This document shows, in pieces, positions 7,726 through 15,130 of a DNA stretch of 28,026 nucleotides. Every line of letters starts with the position of its first letter. Position 1 is the first letter of the stretch. Under the pieces are notes generated by a model. That model was given only the letters and a program-made list of their open reading frames with translations, did not search any database and was not told the origin of the DNA. Position numbers and translations under genes: made by a program. The DNA comes from Pseudomonadota bacterium (GTDB lineage Bacteria > Pseudomonadota > Alphaproteobacteria > Rhizobiales > Hyphomicrobiaceae), in contig JAEZBU010000047.1 of the NCBI GenBank assembly GCA_023426855.1, forward strand, positions 1-28,026, in the 5' to 3' direction.

Positions 7726-8004
7726 ATGTACGACGATACCCATTGGAAAGATCTGATCTCGAGCTTCATCGAAGAAAGCATTGATGGGCCGACGTTCGAG
7801 CGGCGCTTTCTCGATATACGCAGAGAAGAGATCAATCAGGGTCTGTCTCAGCGCTACGCTGTCGACCTCCTGTTCTACGAGGTCGATGCCTATTGCGCCG
7901 ACCCGTCCCTCGCGGGTCCTGAGGACATCGACGAGCACCAACTCCGGCGGGAGGCTGTGCGCTGCCTCCAGCGTTGGGCAGAACCTTGGCCAAAGATTTG
8001 CTAG
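7726..8004 (+). CDS. Colicin D-type immunity family protein (orphan)
   Basis: This 92-residue acidic protein has the pattern of the colicin-like immunity family (PF09204 type): a helix with DLISSFIEESIDGPTFERRFL, then LLFYEVDAYCADP, then DIDEHQLRREAVRCLQRW. Members of this family bind and block the nuclease domain of a colicin or a contact-dependent toxin; colicin D itself cuts tRNA-Arg. No toxin or secretion partner is in this window, so the gene is an orphan here. It stands alone between an initiator tRNA and a LysR gene. No clear ribosome site precedes the ATG, and the preceding bases form an inverted repeat. The family call is by eye and a profile search would settle it. Confidence 0.7.
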   Translation: MYDDTHWKDLISSFIEESIDGPTFERRFLDIRREEINQGLSQRYAVDLLFYEVDAYCADPSLAGPEDIDEHQLRREAVRCLQRWAEPWPKIC

Positions 8005-8049
8005 GCGTTCGGTGAGAGGCGGAATTATCCGGCTGAGTTTAACCTGCCT

Positions 8050-8976
8050 TCACCCGACTCTTCTCCCATGCCACACACCCTCTTCCCTCAGCGCATGCGC
8101 CGTTTCGATGCACAGGCTGGCGATGGCGTCGGCGCCGCGGGTGTAGCCGCGTGACAGTGGACGGGCGAGCGAAACCGAACGTGTGATCGACGGATCGCGC
8201 ACACGGACCGCTCCGAGAATGCCCGCTGCGATTTCCGGCGCGACCGCGCTGCGGGCCAGAAGCGTGAATGTCCGCCCCTCGGCCACCAGCCCTTTGTTCA
8301 CATGCAGGGAGTCGACGTCGGCCACGACCTGCAGCTTGACCTCGTGCTTCAGCGCAAGCCCCTGGATGAGCTGGCGATGCGAGTGCGCCAGCCCCGGAAT
8401 GATCAGCGGGAATTTCTCCAGTTCGCGGAACGTGATGCCGTTGCGATTGCGCGGCAGGGCCGACGCCGCGCCGATCAGCCAGATATCCTCTGACAGGATC
8501 GGCTCCACGCGCAGGTTCGGCCGTGGTGCCGCGTCATACAGGATCGCCATATCCAGACGTCCAGCCTGCACCCATTCGTCGAGATAGCCACTGAGCGACT
8601 CGACCAGGTGAATCTGCACCTGCGGATACTGCTCCATTGCCGCACGCAGAAGCGGCTGTGACAGCACCGCGCTGGCAGACGTCGGGACGCCGATCACCAC
8701 GCGGCCCATCACGACGCTGCGGTCAGCGCCGATGGCCTGCGGCAGCATGTCGAGCTGGCGCAGGATGTCGAGGGCCATGCTGTGCAGCCGCTCGCCCTCC
8801 GCTGTCATGGTGACGCCGCGGGCCGTCCTGACCAAAAGCGAAACGCCAAGTTCCTGCTCCATCTGGCGCACATGACGGCTCAGCGCAGGCTGGGCAATAC
8901 CGAGCATCCGCGCAGCCTGCGAGAAGCTGCCGGATTCAGCAATAGCGATGAAATAACGTAACCAGCGGGCGTCCAT
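8050..8976 (-). CDS. LysR-type transcriptional regulator
   Basis: The 308-residue protein starts with the LysR winged helix-turn-helix (about 3-62; AARMLGIAQPALSRHVRQME, then LGVSLLVRTARGVTMT) and continues with the periplasmic-binding-like effector domain (about 90-295). It is divergent from the CoA-transferase/TRAP operon across a 102-base gap that holds a LysR-type dyad. It therefore most likely senses the pathway acid or a CoA-pathway intermediate, represses its own gene and activates the operon. The first ATG is used, and the dyad lies 5 bases upstream of it. The sequence is closest in style to the Nac/Cbl group, but the effector is unknown. Confidence 0.93.
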   Translation of the reverse strand: MDARWLRYFIAIAESGSFSQAARMLGIAQPALSRHVRQMEQELGVSLLVRTARGVTMTAEGERLHSMALDILRQLDMLPQAIGADRSVVMGRVVIGVPTSASAVLSQPLLRAAMEQYPQVQIHLVESLSGYLDEWVQAGRLDMAILYDAAPRPNLRVEPILSEDIWLIGAASALPRNRNGITFRELEKFPLIIPGLAHSHRQLIQGLALKHEVKLQVVADVDSLHVNKGLVAEGRTFTLLARSAVAPEIAAGILGAVRVRDPSITRSVSLARPLSRGYTRGADAIASLCIETAHALREEGVWHGRRVG

Positions 8977-8981
8977 TGCCC

Positions 8982-8998
8982 TATACCGTCAGAGTATA
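8982..8998. promoter_or_regulatory. Likely LysR-type operator
   Basis: TATAC-N7-GTATA is a perfect dyad that contains the LysR consensus T-N11-A (ATAC-N7-GTAT). It is the only such site in the 102-base divergent gap. Its position just before the regulator start fits autorepression together with activation of the CoA-transferase operon on the other side. Confidence 0.65.
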
Positions 8999-9078
8999 CC
9001 CCCTAGATCAAGAGGGTCTTTTGTTCGCACCCTGCCATCCGCTAAACGTCTGCTCGGGTAGGAAACAAATCATTCACC

Positions 9079-10305
9079 ATGACGTCTCACAGCCTTCATA
9101 AGCAGAACTTTCAACCCGACGCGCCAGCGCCCATCGACGGCGTGCGCGTTCTGGATATTTCGCGCCTGGTAGCCGGCAACGTGGTCTCGCACGTGCTGGC
9201 CGATTTCGGCGCGGAAGTGCTGAAGGTCGAAGCGCCGAAACGCGGAGACGATCTGCGCGCTTGGCGCGTCGAAGGCATATCGACCTACTGGAAGGTCTAC
9301 GCCCGCAACAAGAAGAGCGTGACGCTCGATTTCCGCACCGATGAAGGTCGGGAAATCCTGCTGCAGCTCGTCAAGACCGCGGATGTGCTGGTCGAGAACT
9401 TCGTGCCCGGCAAGCTGGAGAAAATGAACCTCTCGCCTGAGGTGCTCCATGCCGCCAATCCAAAACTGGTGATCGTGCGCGTGTCGGGCTGGGGACAGAC
9501 CGGCCCCTTCAAGCATAAGCCCGGGTTTGGTACGCTTGTGGAAGCCATGAGCGGATTTGCCTCCATGAACGGCTTTCCGGATCGCCCGCCGGTACTGCCA
9601 CCGCTCGCACTCGCTGACATGATCAGCGGTCTGTACGGCGCCTTCGCGACCATGGTGGCGCTGCGTGAAGTCGAGCAAAAGGGCAACCCTGGTCAGATTA
9701 TCGATCTGTCGTTGTTCGAGCCGATCCTTTCGATCCTCGGGCCTGAAGCTGCCAACTATAAGCTCTCCGGCGAAGTCACGCAGCGTCTCGGAAGTCGGTC
9801 ATCGATTTCCTCGCCGCGCAATGTCTATGAATGCAGCGATGGCAAATCCGTCGCGCTGTCGGCCTCCATGCAGTCGATGGCCGAACGACTGTTCAACGTG
9901 ATGGGTCGCCCGGATCTGATCACCGATCCGCGCTTTGCCACGAATACCGACCGCATCCGCAATGGGGCTGAAATCGACGGCATCGTTGCGGATTACATGC
10001 GCCAGCGCACGCAGGCGGAGAACCTCGAGCTGTTCGATCGGGTCGGCGTGACCGTCGGTCCCGTGTGCGACGCCTCCGATCTCGTCTCGCACCCGTTCAT
10101 CTGCGAGCGCGAAGTGATCGTCGAATTGCCCGACGCGGATGCCGGCTCGCTGCCGATGCACAACGTGACGCCGCGCCTGTCGCACACTCCGGGCGCGATC
10201 CGCACCCCTGCCCCGGATCTCGGGCAGCACAACGTCGAAATCTACGAAGAGCTTGGACTCTCGTCGGAAAAGCAACAAGATCTGAAAAACCGCGGCGTCA
10301 TCTGA
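9079..10305 (+). CDS. Class III CoA-transferase (CaiB/BaiF family)
   Basis: The 408-residue protein has the class III layout: GVRVLDISRLVAG (21-33), ADFGAEVLKVEAP (41-53), the adenine/CoA-binding region around NKKSVTLDF (78-85), and catalytic Asp180 in PPLALADMISGLYGA. These enzymes move CoA from a donor such as succinyl-CoA to a carboxylic acid through an Asp-anhydride intermediate. The gene is the first of the plus-strand operon, 18 bases before dctP, and is divergent from the LysR gene. It probably activates the acid imported by the TRAP system so that the downstream CitE-like lyase can cleave it. The acid cannot be read from the sequence; members acting on formate, itaconate, citramalate, malate or carnitine are known. 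Confidence 0.93.
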   Translation: MTSHSLHKQNFQPDAPAPIDGVRVLDISRLVAGNVVSHVLADFGAEVLKVEAPKRGDDLRAWRVEGISTYWKVYARNKKSVTLDFRTDEGREILLQLVKTADVLVENFVPGKLEKMNLSPEVLHAANPKLVIVRVSGWGQTGPFKHKPGFGTLVEAMSGFASMNGFPDRPPVLPPLALADMISGLYGAFATMVALREVEQKGNPGQIIDLSLFEPILSILGPEAANYKLSGEVTQRLGSRSSISSPRNVYECSDGKSVALSASMQSMAERLFNVMGRPDLITDPRFATNTDRIRNGAEIDGIVADYMRQRTQAENLELFDRVGVTVGPVCDASDLVSHPFICEREVIVELPDADAGSLPMHNVTPRLSHTPGAIRTPAPDLGQHNVEIYEELGLSSEKQQDLKNRGVI

Positions 10306-10323
10306 CGTCCAAAAGGAGGAAGC

Positions 10324-11310
10324 ATGCACTTTTCGAGTTTCGCTAAAGCGAGCGCACTTGGCGCATTCACCGCGACAGTTTTGGCGCTGTCGTCATTCGC
10401 TGCGACTGCGCAGCAAACGACGATCCGCGTCGGTTTCGTCTCAGGCTCTGTCGGCCCGCACGCGGCAGGCGCCAATGGCTTTAAGGACGAACTCGAGAAG
10501 CTGGCCCCAGGCCGCTTCAAGGTCGAACTGTTTCCGGGCGGTTCGCTGGGCGGCGAGCGCGAAATGGCCGAGAGCATTCAGCTTGGCTCACTGGAAATGG
10601 CCATTACCGGAACAGCCGTGCTGGGCAACTTCGTGCCCGACATGATGGTCATCGACGTGCCGTTCCTGTTCCGCGACTACGATCATGCGCGGGGTACGAT
10701 GGATGGCCCGGTGGGACAACAGCTCATCGCCAAAATGCGCGAGCGCGGCTTGATTGGCTTGGCATTTGGTGAAGTCGGCTTCCGGCATTTCACCAACAGC
10801 AAGCATCCGATCAACAAGCTCGACGATCTCAAGGGTTTGAAAATCCGCTCCCAGGAGAACGCGATTCATCTGGAGTCCTTCCGGGCGCTCGGCGCGCAGC
10901 CGACACCGATGTCCTGGACCGAGGTCGTGACGGCTCTGCAGCAGGGCACCATCGACGGTCAGGAAAATCCGCTGTCCATCCTGGTGTCGGCCAAGCTGTG
11001 GGAAAGCCAGAAGTACCTCACAATGAGCAAGCACGCGTTCACGCCAGTCGCGTTCTACATGTCCCCGACGCTGTTCAACGGATTGTCCAAGGAAGACCAG
11101 GCGGTGATCCAGAAGGCTGCCGAAGCCGGTCGCGCGGCCAACCGCAAGTACATTGATGACAGCGAGCGTGACGGCATTGAGCTGGCCAAGAAGCACGGCA
11201 TGGAGGTCAACGATCTCGATCCGGCAGAATTCGTGAAGCGTCTCGAGCCGCTGTACACCAAGTACAAGGCGCGCTTCGGCAAGCTTGTCGACGAAATTCA
11301 GAAGCAGTAA
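10324..11310 (+). CDS. dctP: TRAP transporter substrate-binding protein DctP
   Basis: The 328-residue protein begins with a clear signal peptide (cleavage near AATAQ, about residue 30) and then follows the DctP fold: PGGSLGGEREM (71-81), VGFRHFTNSKHPI (151-163), LKGLKIRSQEN (169-179) and DGQENPL (211-217). Arg175 sits where the family's carboxylate-binding Arg is found, and Asn215 matches the conserved Asn of the sialic-acid receptor SiaP, so an organic acid ligand is expected. A strong AAAGGAGGAAGC ribosome site precedes the ATG. This periplasmic receptor feeds the DctQ/DctM membrane units encoded next. It is separated from the CoA-transferase by only 18 bases, so uptake and activation are co-expressed. 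Confidence 0.94.
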   Translation: MHFSSFAKASALGAFTATVLALSSFAATAQQTTIRVGFVSGSVGPHAAGANGFKDELEKLAPGRFKVELFPGGSLGGEREMAESIQLGSLEMAITGTAVLGNFVPDMMVIDVPFLFRDYDHARGTMDGPVGQQLIAKMRERGLIGLAFGEVGFRHFTNSKHPINKLDDLKGLKIRSQENAIHLESFRALGAQPTPMSWTEVVTALQQGTIDGQENPLSILVSAKLWESQKYLTMSKHAFTPVAFYMSPTLFNGLSKEDQAVIQKAAEAGRAANRKYIDDSERDGIELAKKHGMEVNDLDPAEFVKRLEPLYTKYKARFGKLVDEIQKQ

Positions 11311-11343
11311 GCGGCGAAGCTGCACGTCAGCATCGAGAGCTCC

Positions 11344-11835
11344 ATGCGGAACGCAATCATCAAACTCGACGACGTGGTAGGCCGCGTCGTCGAGGCGTTG
11401 GCGATGATCATCCTCGCCTTGTACGCCTCGCTATGCCTGTTCCAGGTCATCGCGCGCTTCCTCGTCGATGTGGACGCCACCTGGACCGAGACGTTGACAC
11501 GCGCCCTGATGGTATGGGGCGTTTATCTGGGGGCTGCCGCCTTGTTCCGCATGGGGGCGCTTATTTCGGTCGATGTCGTGATGGCTGCAGCGCGTGGAAA
11601 ATGGCGCGCGTTTTTGCGTCATTTGCACTTCTACGTTTCCCTGGGTGTCCTGAGTTTCGCCTGCGTGTTTGGCTTCCAGCTCGCTTGGCGCATTCGTCTC
11701 CAGGTGATGGCCGGCGTCGAAGTGTCGATCGCGTGGGCCTATCTGGCGATTCCGGTCGGTACCCTTCTTTGCATTCTTGCTCTCATCGCGCGCTATCTCG
11801 ATCCGGCGCGCAATGTCGAGCCTATTCCGGACTGA
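11344..11835 (+). CDS. dctQ: TRAP transporter small permease DctQ
   Basis: This 163-residue membrane protein has four predicted spans (about 16-36, 54-72, 92-112, 128-150) and the DctQ motif LTRALMVWGVYLGAA with the following FRMGALISVDVV. DctQ pairs with DctM to form the TRAP membrane complex, where it supports the elevator transport unit. It lies between dctP and dctM with short gaps, in the usual gene order. The ribosome site upstream is weak (GAGAGCTCC). Confidence 0.92.
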   Translation: MRNAIIKLDDVVGRVVEALAMIILALYASLCLFQVIARFLVDVDATWTETLTRALMVWGVYLGAAALFRMGALISVDVVMAAARGKWRAFLRHLHFYVSLGVLSFACVFGFQLAWRIRLQVMAGVEVSIAWAYLAIPVGTLLCILALIARYLDPARNVEPIPD

Positions 11836-11847
11836 GGACTGCTCACC

Positions 11848-13113
11848 ATGCTTGGCGTGATGACAACAGTCATGCTCATCGTTTTTGCGCTGAGCGTTCC
11901 GGTCGCGATCTCACTTGGACTGGCGGGTCTGGTGGGCATGGCGACGTTTACGCAACTGCCCTATATGATCTTCGCGCAGCAACTGTTCGTTGCTCTCGAT
12001 AAATTTCCGCTTGTCGCAGTTCCGCTTTTCATCCTGGCCGGCAACCTCATGGAGGCCGGGGGGATTTCCAAGCGTTTTGTCGAACTGGCCAAGGCGCTGG
12101 TCGGCGGCATAAAAGGCGGCCTTGGCGCAGCCTGCATCCTGACCTGCATGGTATTCGCTGCCGTCTCTGGTTCGGGCGTCGCGACCACGTTCGCGGTCGG
12201 CGCGATCATGATTCCAGCGCTTGTGAAGAATGGCTATCCCCTCCCGTTCGCCGCATCTCTACAAGGATCAGCCGCCGAGCTCGGCGTCATTATCCCGCCG
12301 TCGATCCCGATGATCCTCTATGCCGTATCGGCTGAGGTTTCGGTTGGCGAAATGTTCATCGCCGGTTTCGGGCCGGGCCTGCTTATTGGCGGCGCGCTGA
12401 TCGTGACGGTTTTGGTCTGGGCCCGCGTTCGTGGCGGCGACATCGAAACCAACGTTGAGCGCATGCCATTGATGCGGGCGCTGCGCGAGGCATTCGTGTC
12501 TCTCGCCATGCCGGTCATCATTCTTGGTGGCATTTACGGCGGCTTCTTCACACCGACGGAAGCGGCGGCGGTTGCGGTGTTTTACGCCCTGTTCGTCGGC
12601 GTGGTGGTGCACCGTGAGTTGACGATGACGAACCTCGTCGACGTCCTGCGCCGCTCGGTACGCAGCACGGCATCGATCATGCTGATCATTTCAGCCGCTG
12701 GTGTTTTCAGCTATTTGATCAATCGCGCGGGTATTCCAGCGGCGGTGGGGCAATGGCTGGCAGAGAATCTCGGTAGCCAGTTCGCGTTTCTTCTTGGTGT
12801 AAACGTCGCGCTATTTGTCATCGGGATGCTGCTCGAAACCTCGGCGTCGATCATTATCCTGACGCCAATTCTCGCACCGGTTGCCATGCATTTCGGCGTG
12901 GATCCCATTCACTTCGGCATCATCGTCGTCGTCAATCTGGCACTAGGCATGATCACGCCGCCCTTCGGTGTCAATCTGTTTGCCGCCGCACAAGTGGCAA
13001 ACGTATCAGTTCACCGAATGATGCCGTCGCTCTTCATGTTCGTCAGCGTCGTGCTCGTGTGCCAGCTACTGATCACCTACATCCCGATGATCACCCTGTT
13101 CCTCATCCGCTAG
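11848..13113 (+). CDS. dctM: TRAP transporter large permease DctM
   Basis: The 421-residue protein is of normal DctM length and has about twelve hydrophobic segments with the family landmarks FPLVAVPLFILAGNLM (51-66), SGSGVATTFAVG (about 108-119), IPPSIPMILYA, GGFFTPTEAAAVAVFYA, LLETSASIIILTPILAP and MITPPFGVNLF. These include the two Na-binding hairpin regions. DctM is the Na-coupled transport subunit that takes substrate from DctP. The gene starts 12 bases after dctQ with a GAGGA ribosome site, so the three TRAP genes are one transcription unit. Confidence 0.95.
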   Translation: MLGVMTTVMLIVFALSVPVAISLGLAGLVGMATFTQLPYMIFAQQLFVALDKFPLVAVPLFILAGNLMEAGGISKRFVELAKALVGGIKGGLGAACILTCMVFAAVSGSGVATTFAVGAIMIPALVKNGYPLPFAASLQGSAAELGVIIPPSIPMILYAVSAEVSVGEMFIAGFGPGLLIGGALIVTVLVWARVRGGDIETNVERMPLMRALREAFVSLAMPVIILGGIYGGFFTPTEAAAVAVFYALFVGVVVHRELTMTNLVDVLRRSVRSTASIMLIISAAGVFSYLINRAGIPAAVGQWLAENLGSQFAFLLGVNVALFVIGMLLETSASIIILTPILAPVAMHFGVDPIHFGIIVVVNLALGMITPPFGVNLFAAAQVANVSVHRMMPSLFMFVSVVLVCQLLITYIPMITLFLIR

Positions 13114-13142
13114 TTCGCATCTGATCTGCGCCGAGTTTGCCA

Positions 13143-14069
13143 ATGCTGTTCGCACCACCTCAGGTCATCGATACGGAAGTGTTCGCATCGCTGCCGGAAC
13201 GCTATCGCTACAAGAATCGCGCCATGCCGTGGTCCGCTGCGCGACGCGGCGGCAAGCCGATCGACAGCTTCTTCGAAGGGCCGGCGTTCGATCGCAATGG
13301 CAATCTCTATGTGACCGATATTCCGCACGGACGCGTCTTCCGCGTTTCCCAGACCGGCACATTCGATCTCGTCACGGAATACGATGGCGAGCCGAATGGC
13401 CTCAAAATACATAAAGACGGCCGTATTTTTATAACCGACTATAAAAATGGCATTATGCAGCTCGACCCGACTACGGGAAAGGTGACGCCGCACTTCGAGC
13501 GCCGCTATACCGAGCGTTTCAAAGGCCTCAACGATCTGTTCTTCGCCAGCAATGGCGATCTGTATTTCACCGATCAGGGCCGTACCGGATATCAGGACGC
13601 GTCCGGCAAAGTCTACAAGTTGACACCCGAGGGCAAGCTCCACTGCCTGCTGCACACCGGCATCAACCCGAACGGGCTCGTCCTGAATGCCGATGAAAGC
13701 GTGCTGTATGTCGGCATGACCAACGCCAACGCGGTCTGGCATCTGGGCCTGACATCCGGCGATGACTCGATTGCTGTCGGCAACGCGATCCAGCTCTCCG
13801 GCGGCATCGGACCGGACGGTCTGGCGCTGACGGCAGAAGGCGGCTTGGTGATAACGCATCCCGGCATGGGCGCGGTTTGGATATTCAGTCGGCGTGGCGA
13901 ACCGCTGTATCGCGTCAATTCCTGCGGCAGCGATCTTGTCACCAATATCGCGTTTGGCGGCCCGGATCGCAAAACGCTCTACATCACGGACTCTGGCAGC
14001 GGCCTGATACTCAAGGCTGAGCTTCCCGTCGCTGGCAGCCTCATGTACGCGCACCAGGAGCACGCATAA
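13143..14069 (+). CDS. SMP-30/gluconolactonase/LRE family lactonase
   Basis: The 308-residue protein is a six-bladed beta-propeller of the SMP-30/regucalcin family, which hydrolyses sugar or organic-acid lactones with a divalent metal. Metal-ligand candidates are in place: Glu45 in FFEGPAF, Asn130 in KGLNDLF, Asn177 in NPNGLV and Asp225 in GPDGLA. Repeating blade motifs such as GNLYVTD, GRIFITD and GDLYFTD are visible. No signal peptide is seen, so it acts in the cytoplasm on imported substrate. The ATG at 13143 is chosen; an in-frame TTG two codons earlier is an alternative. The stop overlaps the next ATG by one base, which implies coupled translation with the lyase. Codons around residues 88-104 are unusually AT-rich. 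Confidence 0.88.
   Translation: MLFAPPQVIDTEVFASLPERYRYKNRAMPWSAARRGGKPIDSFFEGPAFDRNGNLYVTDIPHGRVFRVSQTGTFDLVTEYDGEPNGLKIHKDGRIFITDYKNGIMQLDPTTGKVTPHFERRYTERFKGLNDLFFASNGDLYFTDQGRTGYQDASGKVYKLTPEGKLHCLLHTGINPNGLVLNADESVLYVGMTNANAVWHLGLTSGDDSIAVGNAIQLSGGIGPDGLALTAEGGLVITHPGMGAVWIFSRRGEPLYRVNSCGSDLVTNIAFGGPDRKTLYITDSGSGLILKAELPVAGSLMYAHQEHA
13404..13448. repeat. Nested AT-rich inverted repeats inside the lactonase gene
   Basis: AAAATAC (13404-13410) pairs with GTATTTT (13423-13429), and ATTTTTATA (13425-13433) pairs with TATAAAAAT (13440-13448) across a 6-base spacer. The two pairings share the middle arm and exclude each other. The island contrasts sharply with the GC-rich gene around it and uses rare ATA codons. 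Confidence 0.75.
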
Positions 14070-14974
14070 TGTCGAAGTCATCCAGTCCTCGCGCCCTGCT
14101 GCTGCGCTCCATGCTGTTCCTGCCAGGGAACAACGACAGGATGATCGCGAAGGCGTTTAGCAGCGATGCCGATGCTGTCATCCTGGATCTTGAAGACGCG
14201 CTGGCGATTTCCGAAAAGCCTGCAGGTCGTGAGAACCTGACCAAAGTCCTCCAGCAACCGATGGCCAAGACGACCTTCGTGCGCGTCAACGCGCTCACCA
14301 CGGAGCATTGCTACAAGGACATTCAGGCTGTCGTGTCCGCCAATCTGACCGGCATCGTCCTGCCGAAGCTGGAAGCCCCGCACGAACTGCAAACGATCGA
14401 CTGGTTCATGAGCCAGTTGGAAGCGGAACGGGGCTTGCCGCGCAACAGCATCGAAATCATGCCGATCATCGAGACTGCCAAAGGGCTGGCATCCGTCAAC
14501 GCCATTGCAACGGCGTCTCCCCGTCTGCGCCGCCTGGCGTTCGGCATGGTGGATCTCGCGGCGGATATGCGGCTCGATCTGAATGACGACGCCGGCGCGA
14601 TCCAGCACGCGCGGTTTGCCGTTGCTGTGGCGTCTCGAGCCGCAAATCTGCACGGCCCGATCGACACCGCCTTTGTCGATATCCAGAACCTGGACCGTCT
14701 GCGCGCGTCGACAACACAGGCGCGCGCGATGGGCTTTGGTGGCAAATGCTGCATCCACCCAAACCAGATTGCCGTCGTCAACGACGTGTTTTCACCCTCC
14801 GCCACCGAGTTGGAGCGTGCGCGAAAGATCGTTGCGGCGTTCGAGATCGCTGAGGCTTCAGGATCGGCAGCCGTGATGATCGACGGCATGATGATCGACT
14901 ACCCGGTCGTCGCCTGGGCGCAGCAGGTGCTCACCGCCCAGACCATGATCGACGATAGCCGGGCAGCAGCCTGA
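14069..14974 (+). CDS. CitE-like HpcH/HpaI family acyl-CoA lyase
   Basis: The 301-residue protein is a TIM-barrel lyase of the citrate lyase beta-subunit type: SMLFLPGNNDRMI (14-26), ADAVILDLEDA (34-44), FVRVNAL (70-76), metal ligand Glu135 in IIETAKGL, and Asp162 in FGMVDLAADM, ending with GFGGKCCIHPNQI (about 223-235). Such enzymes cleave or form malyl-CoA, citramalyl-CoA or related beta-hydroxyacyl-CoAs with Mg. FGMVDL replaces the common FGPEDL or FGAEDL. The ATG overlaps the lactonase stop (TAATG). With a class III CoA-transferase in the same operon, the likely route is CoA activation followed by retro-aldol cleavage to acetyl-CoA or another acyl-CoA plus a 2-oxoacid or aldehyde. Confidence 0.9.
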   Translation: MSKSSSPRALLLRSMLFLPGNNDRMIAKAFSSDADAVILDLEDALAISEKPAGRENLTKVLQQPMAKTTFVRVNALTTEHCYKDIQAVVSANLTGIVLPKLEAPHELQTIDWFMSQLEAERGLPRNSIEIMPIIETAKGLASVNAIATASPRLRRLAFGMVDLAADMRLDLNDDAGAIQHARFAVAVASRAANLHGPIDTAFVDIQNLDRLRASTTQARAMGFGGKCCIHPNQIAVVNDVFSPSATELERARKIVAAFEIAEASGSAAVMIDGMMIDYPVVAWAQQVLTAQTMIDDSRAAA

Positions 14975-14999
14975 CAACCGGCGCATTCGACCCATGTGG

Positions 15000-15028
15000 A
15001 AGCCCCGGCTCGACAAGCGCCGGGGCTT
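15000..15028 (+). terminator. Strong hairpin after the lyase gene, with an alternative partner downstream
   Basis: AAGCCCCGGC (15000-15009) and GCCGGGGCTT (15019-15028) form a perfect 10-bp stem with a 9-base loop, 25 bases past the lyase stop. The T-run is short (TTTC). A third arm, AAAGCCCCGGC at 15048-15058, can pair instead with GCCGGGGCTTT over 11 bp, so two exclusive structures are possible. Confidence 0.65.
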
Positions 15029-15130
15029 TCGCGTACACCGCTGGCTGAAAGCCCCGGCATCAAGTTGTGTCAACCACACGCGCGGATGCCGAGAGGTGAG
15101 TGCATCATTCTGAGGGAGATTTGACGCTTC

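Noticed and set aside
13110..14081. Minus-strand open frame of 323 codons opposite the lactonase gene
   Set aside because: It lies exactly opposite the beta-propeller gene, whose metal ligands and blade motifs are clear; its own translation has no family features.
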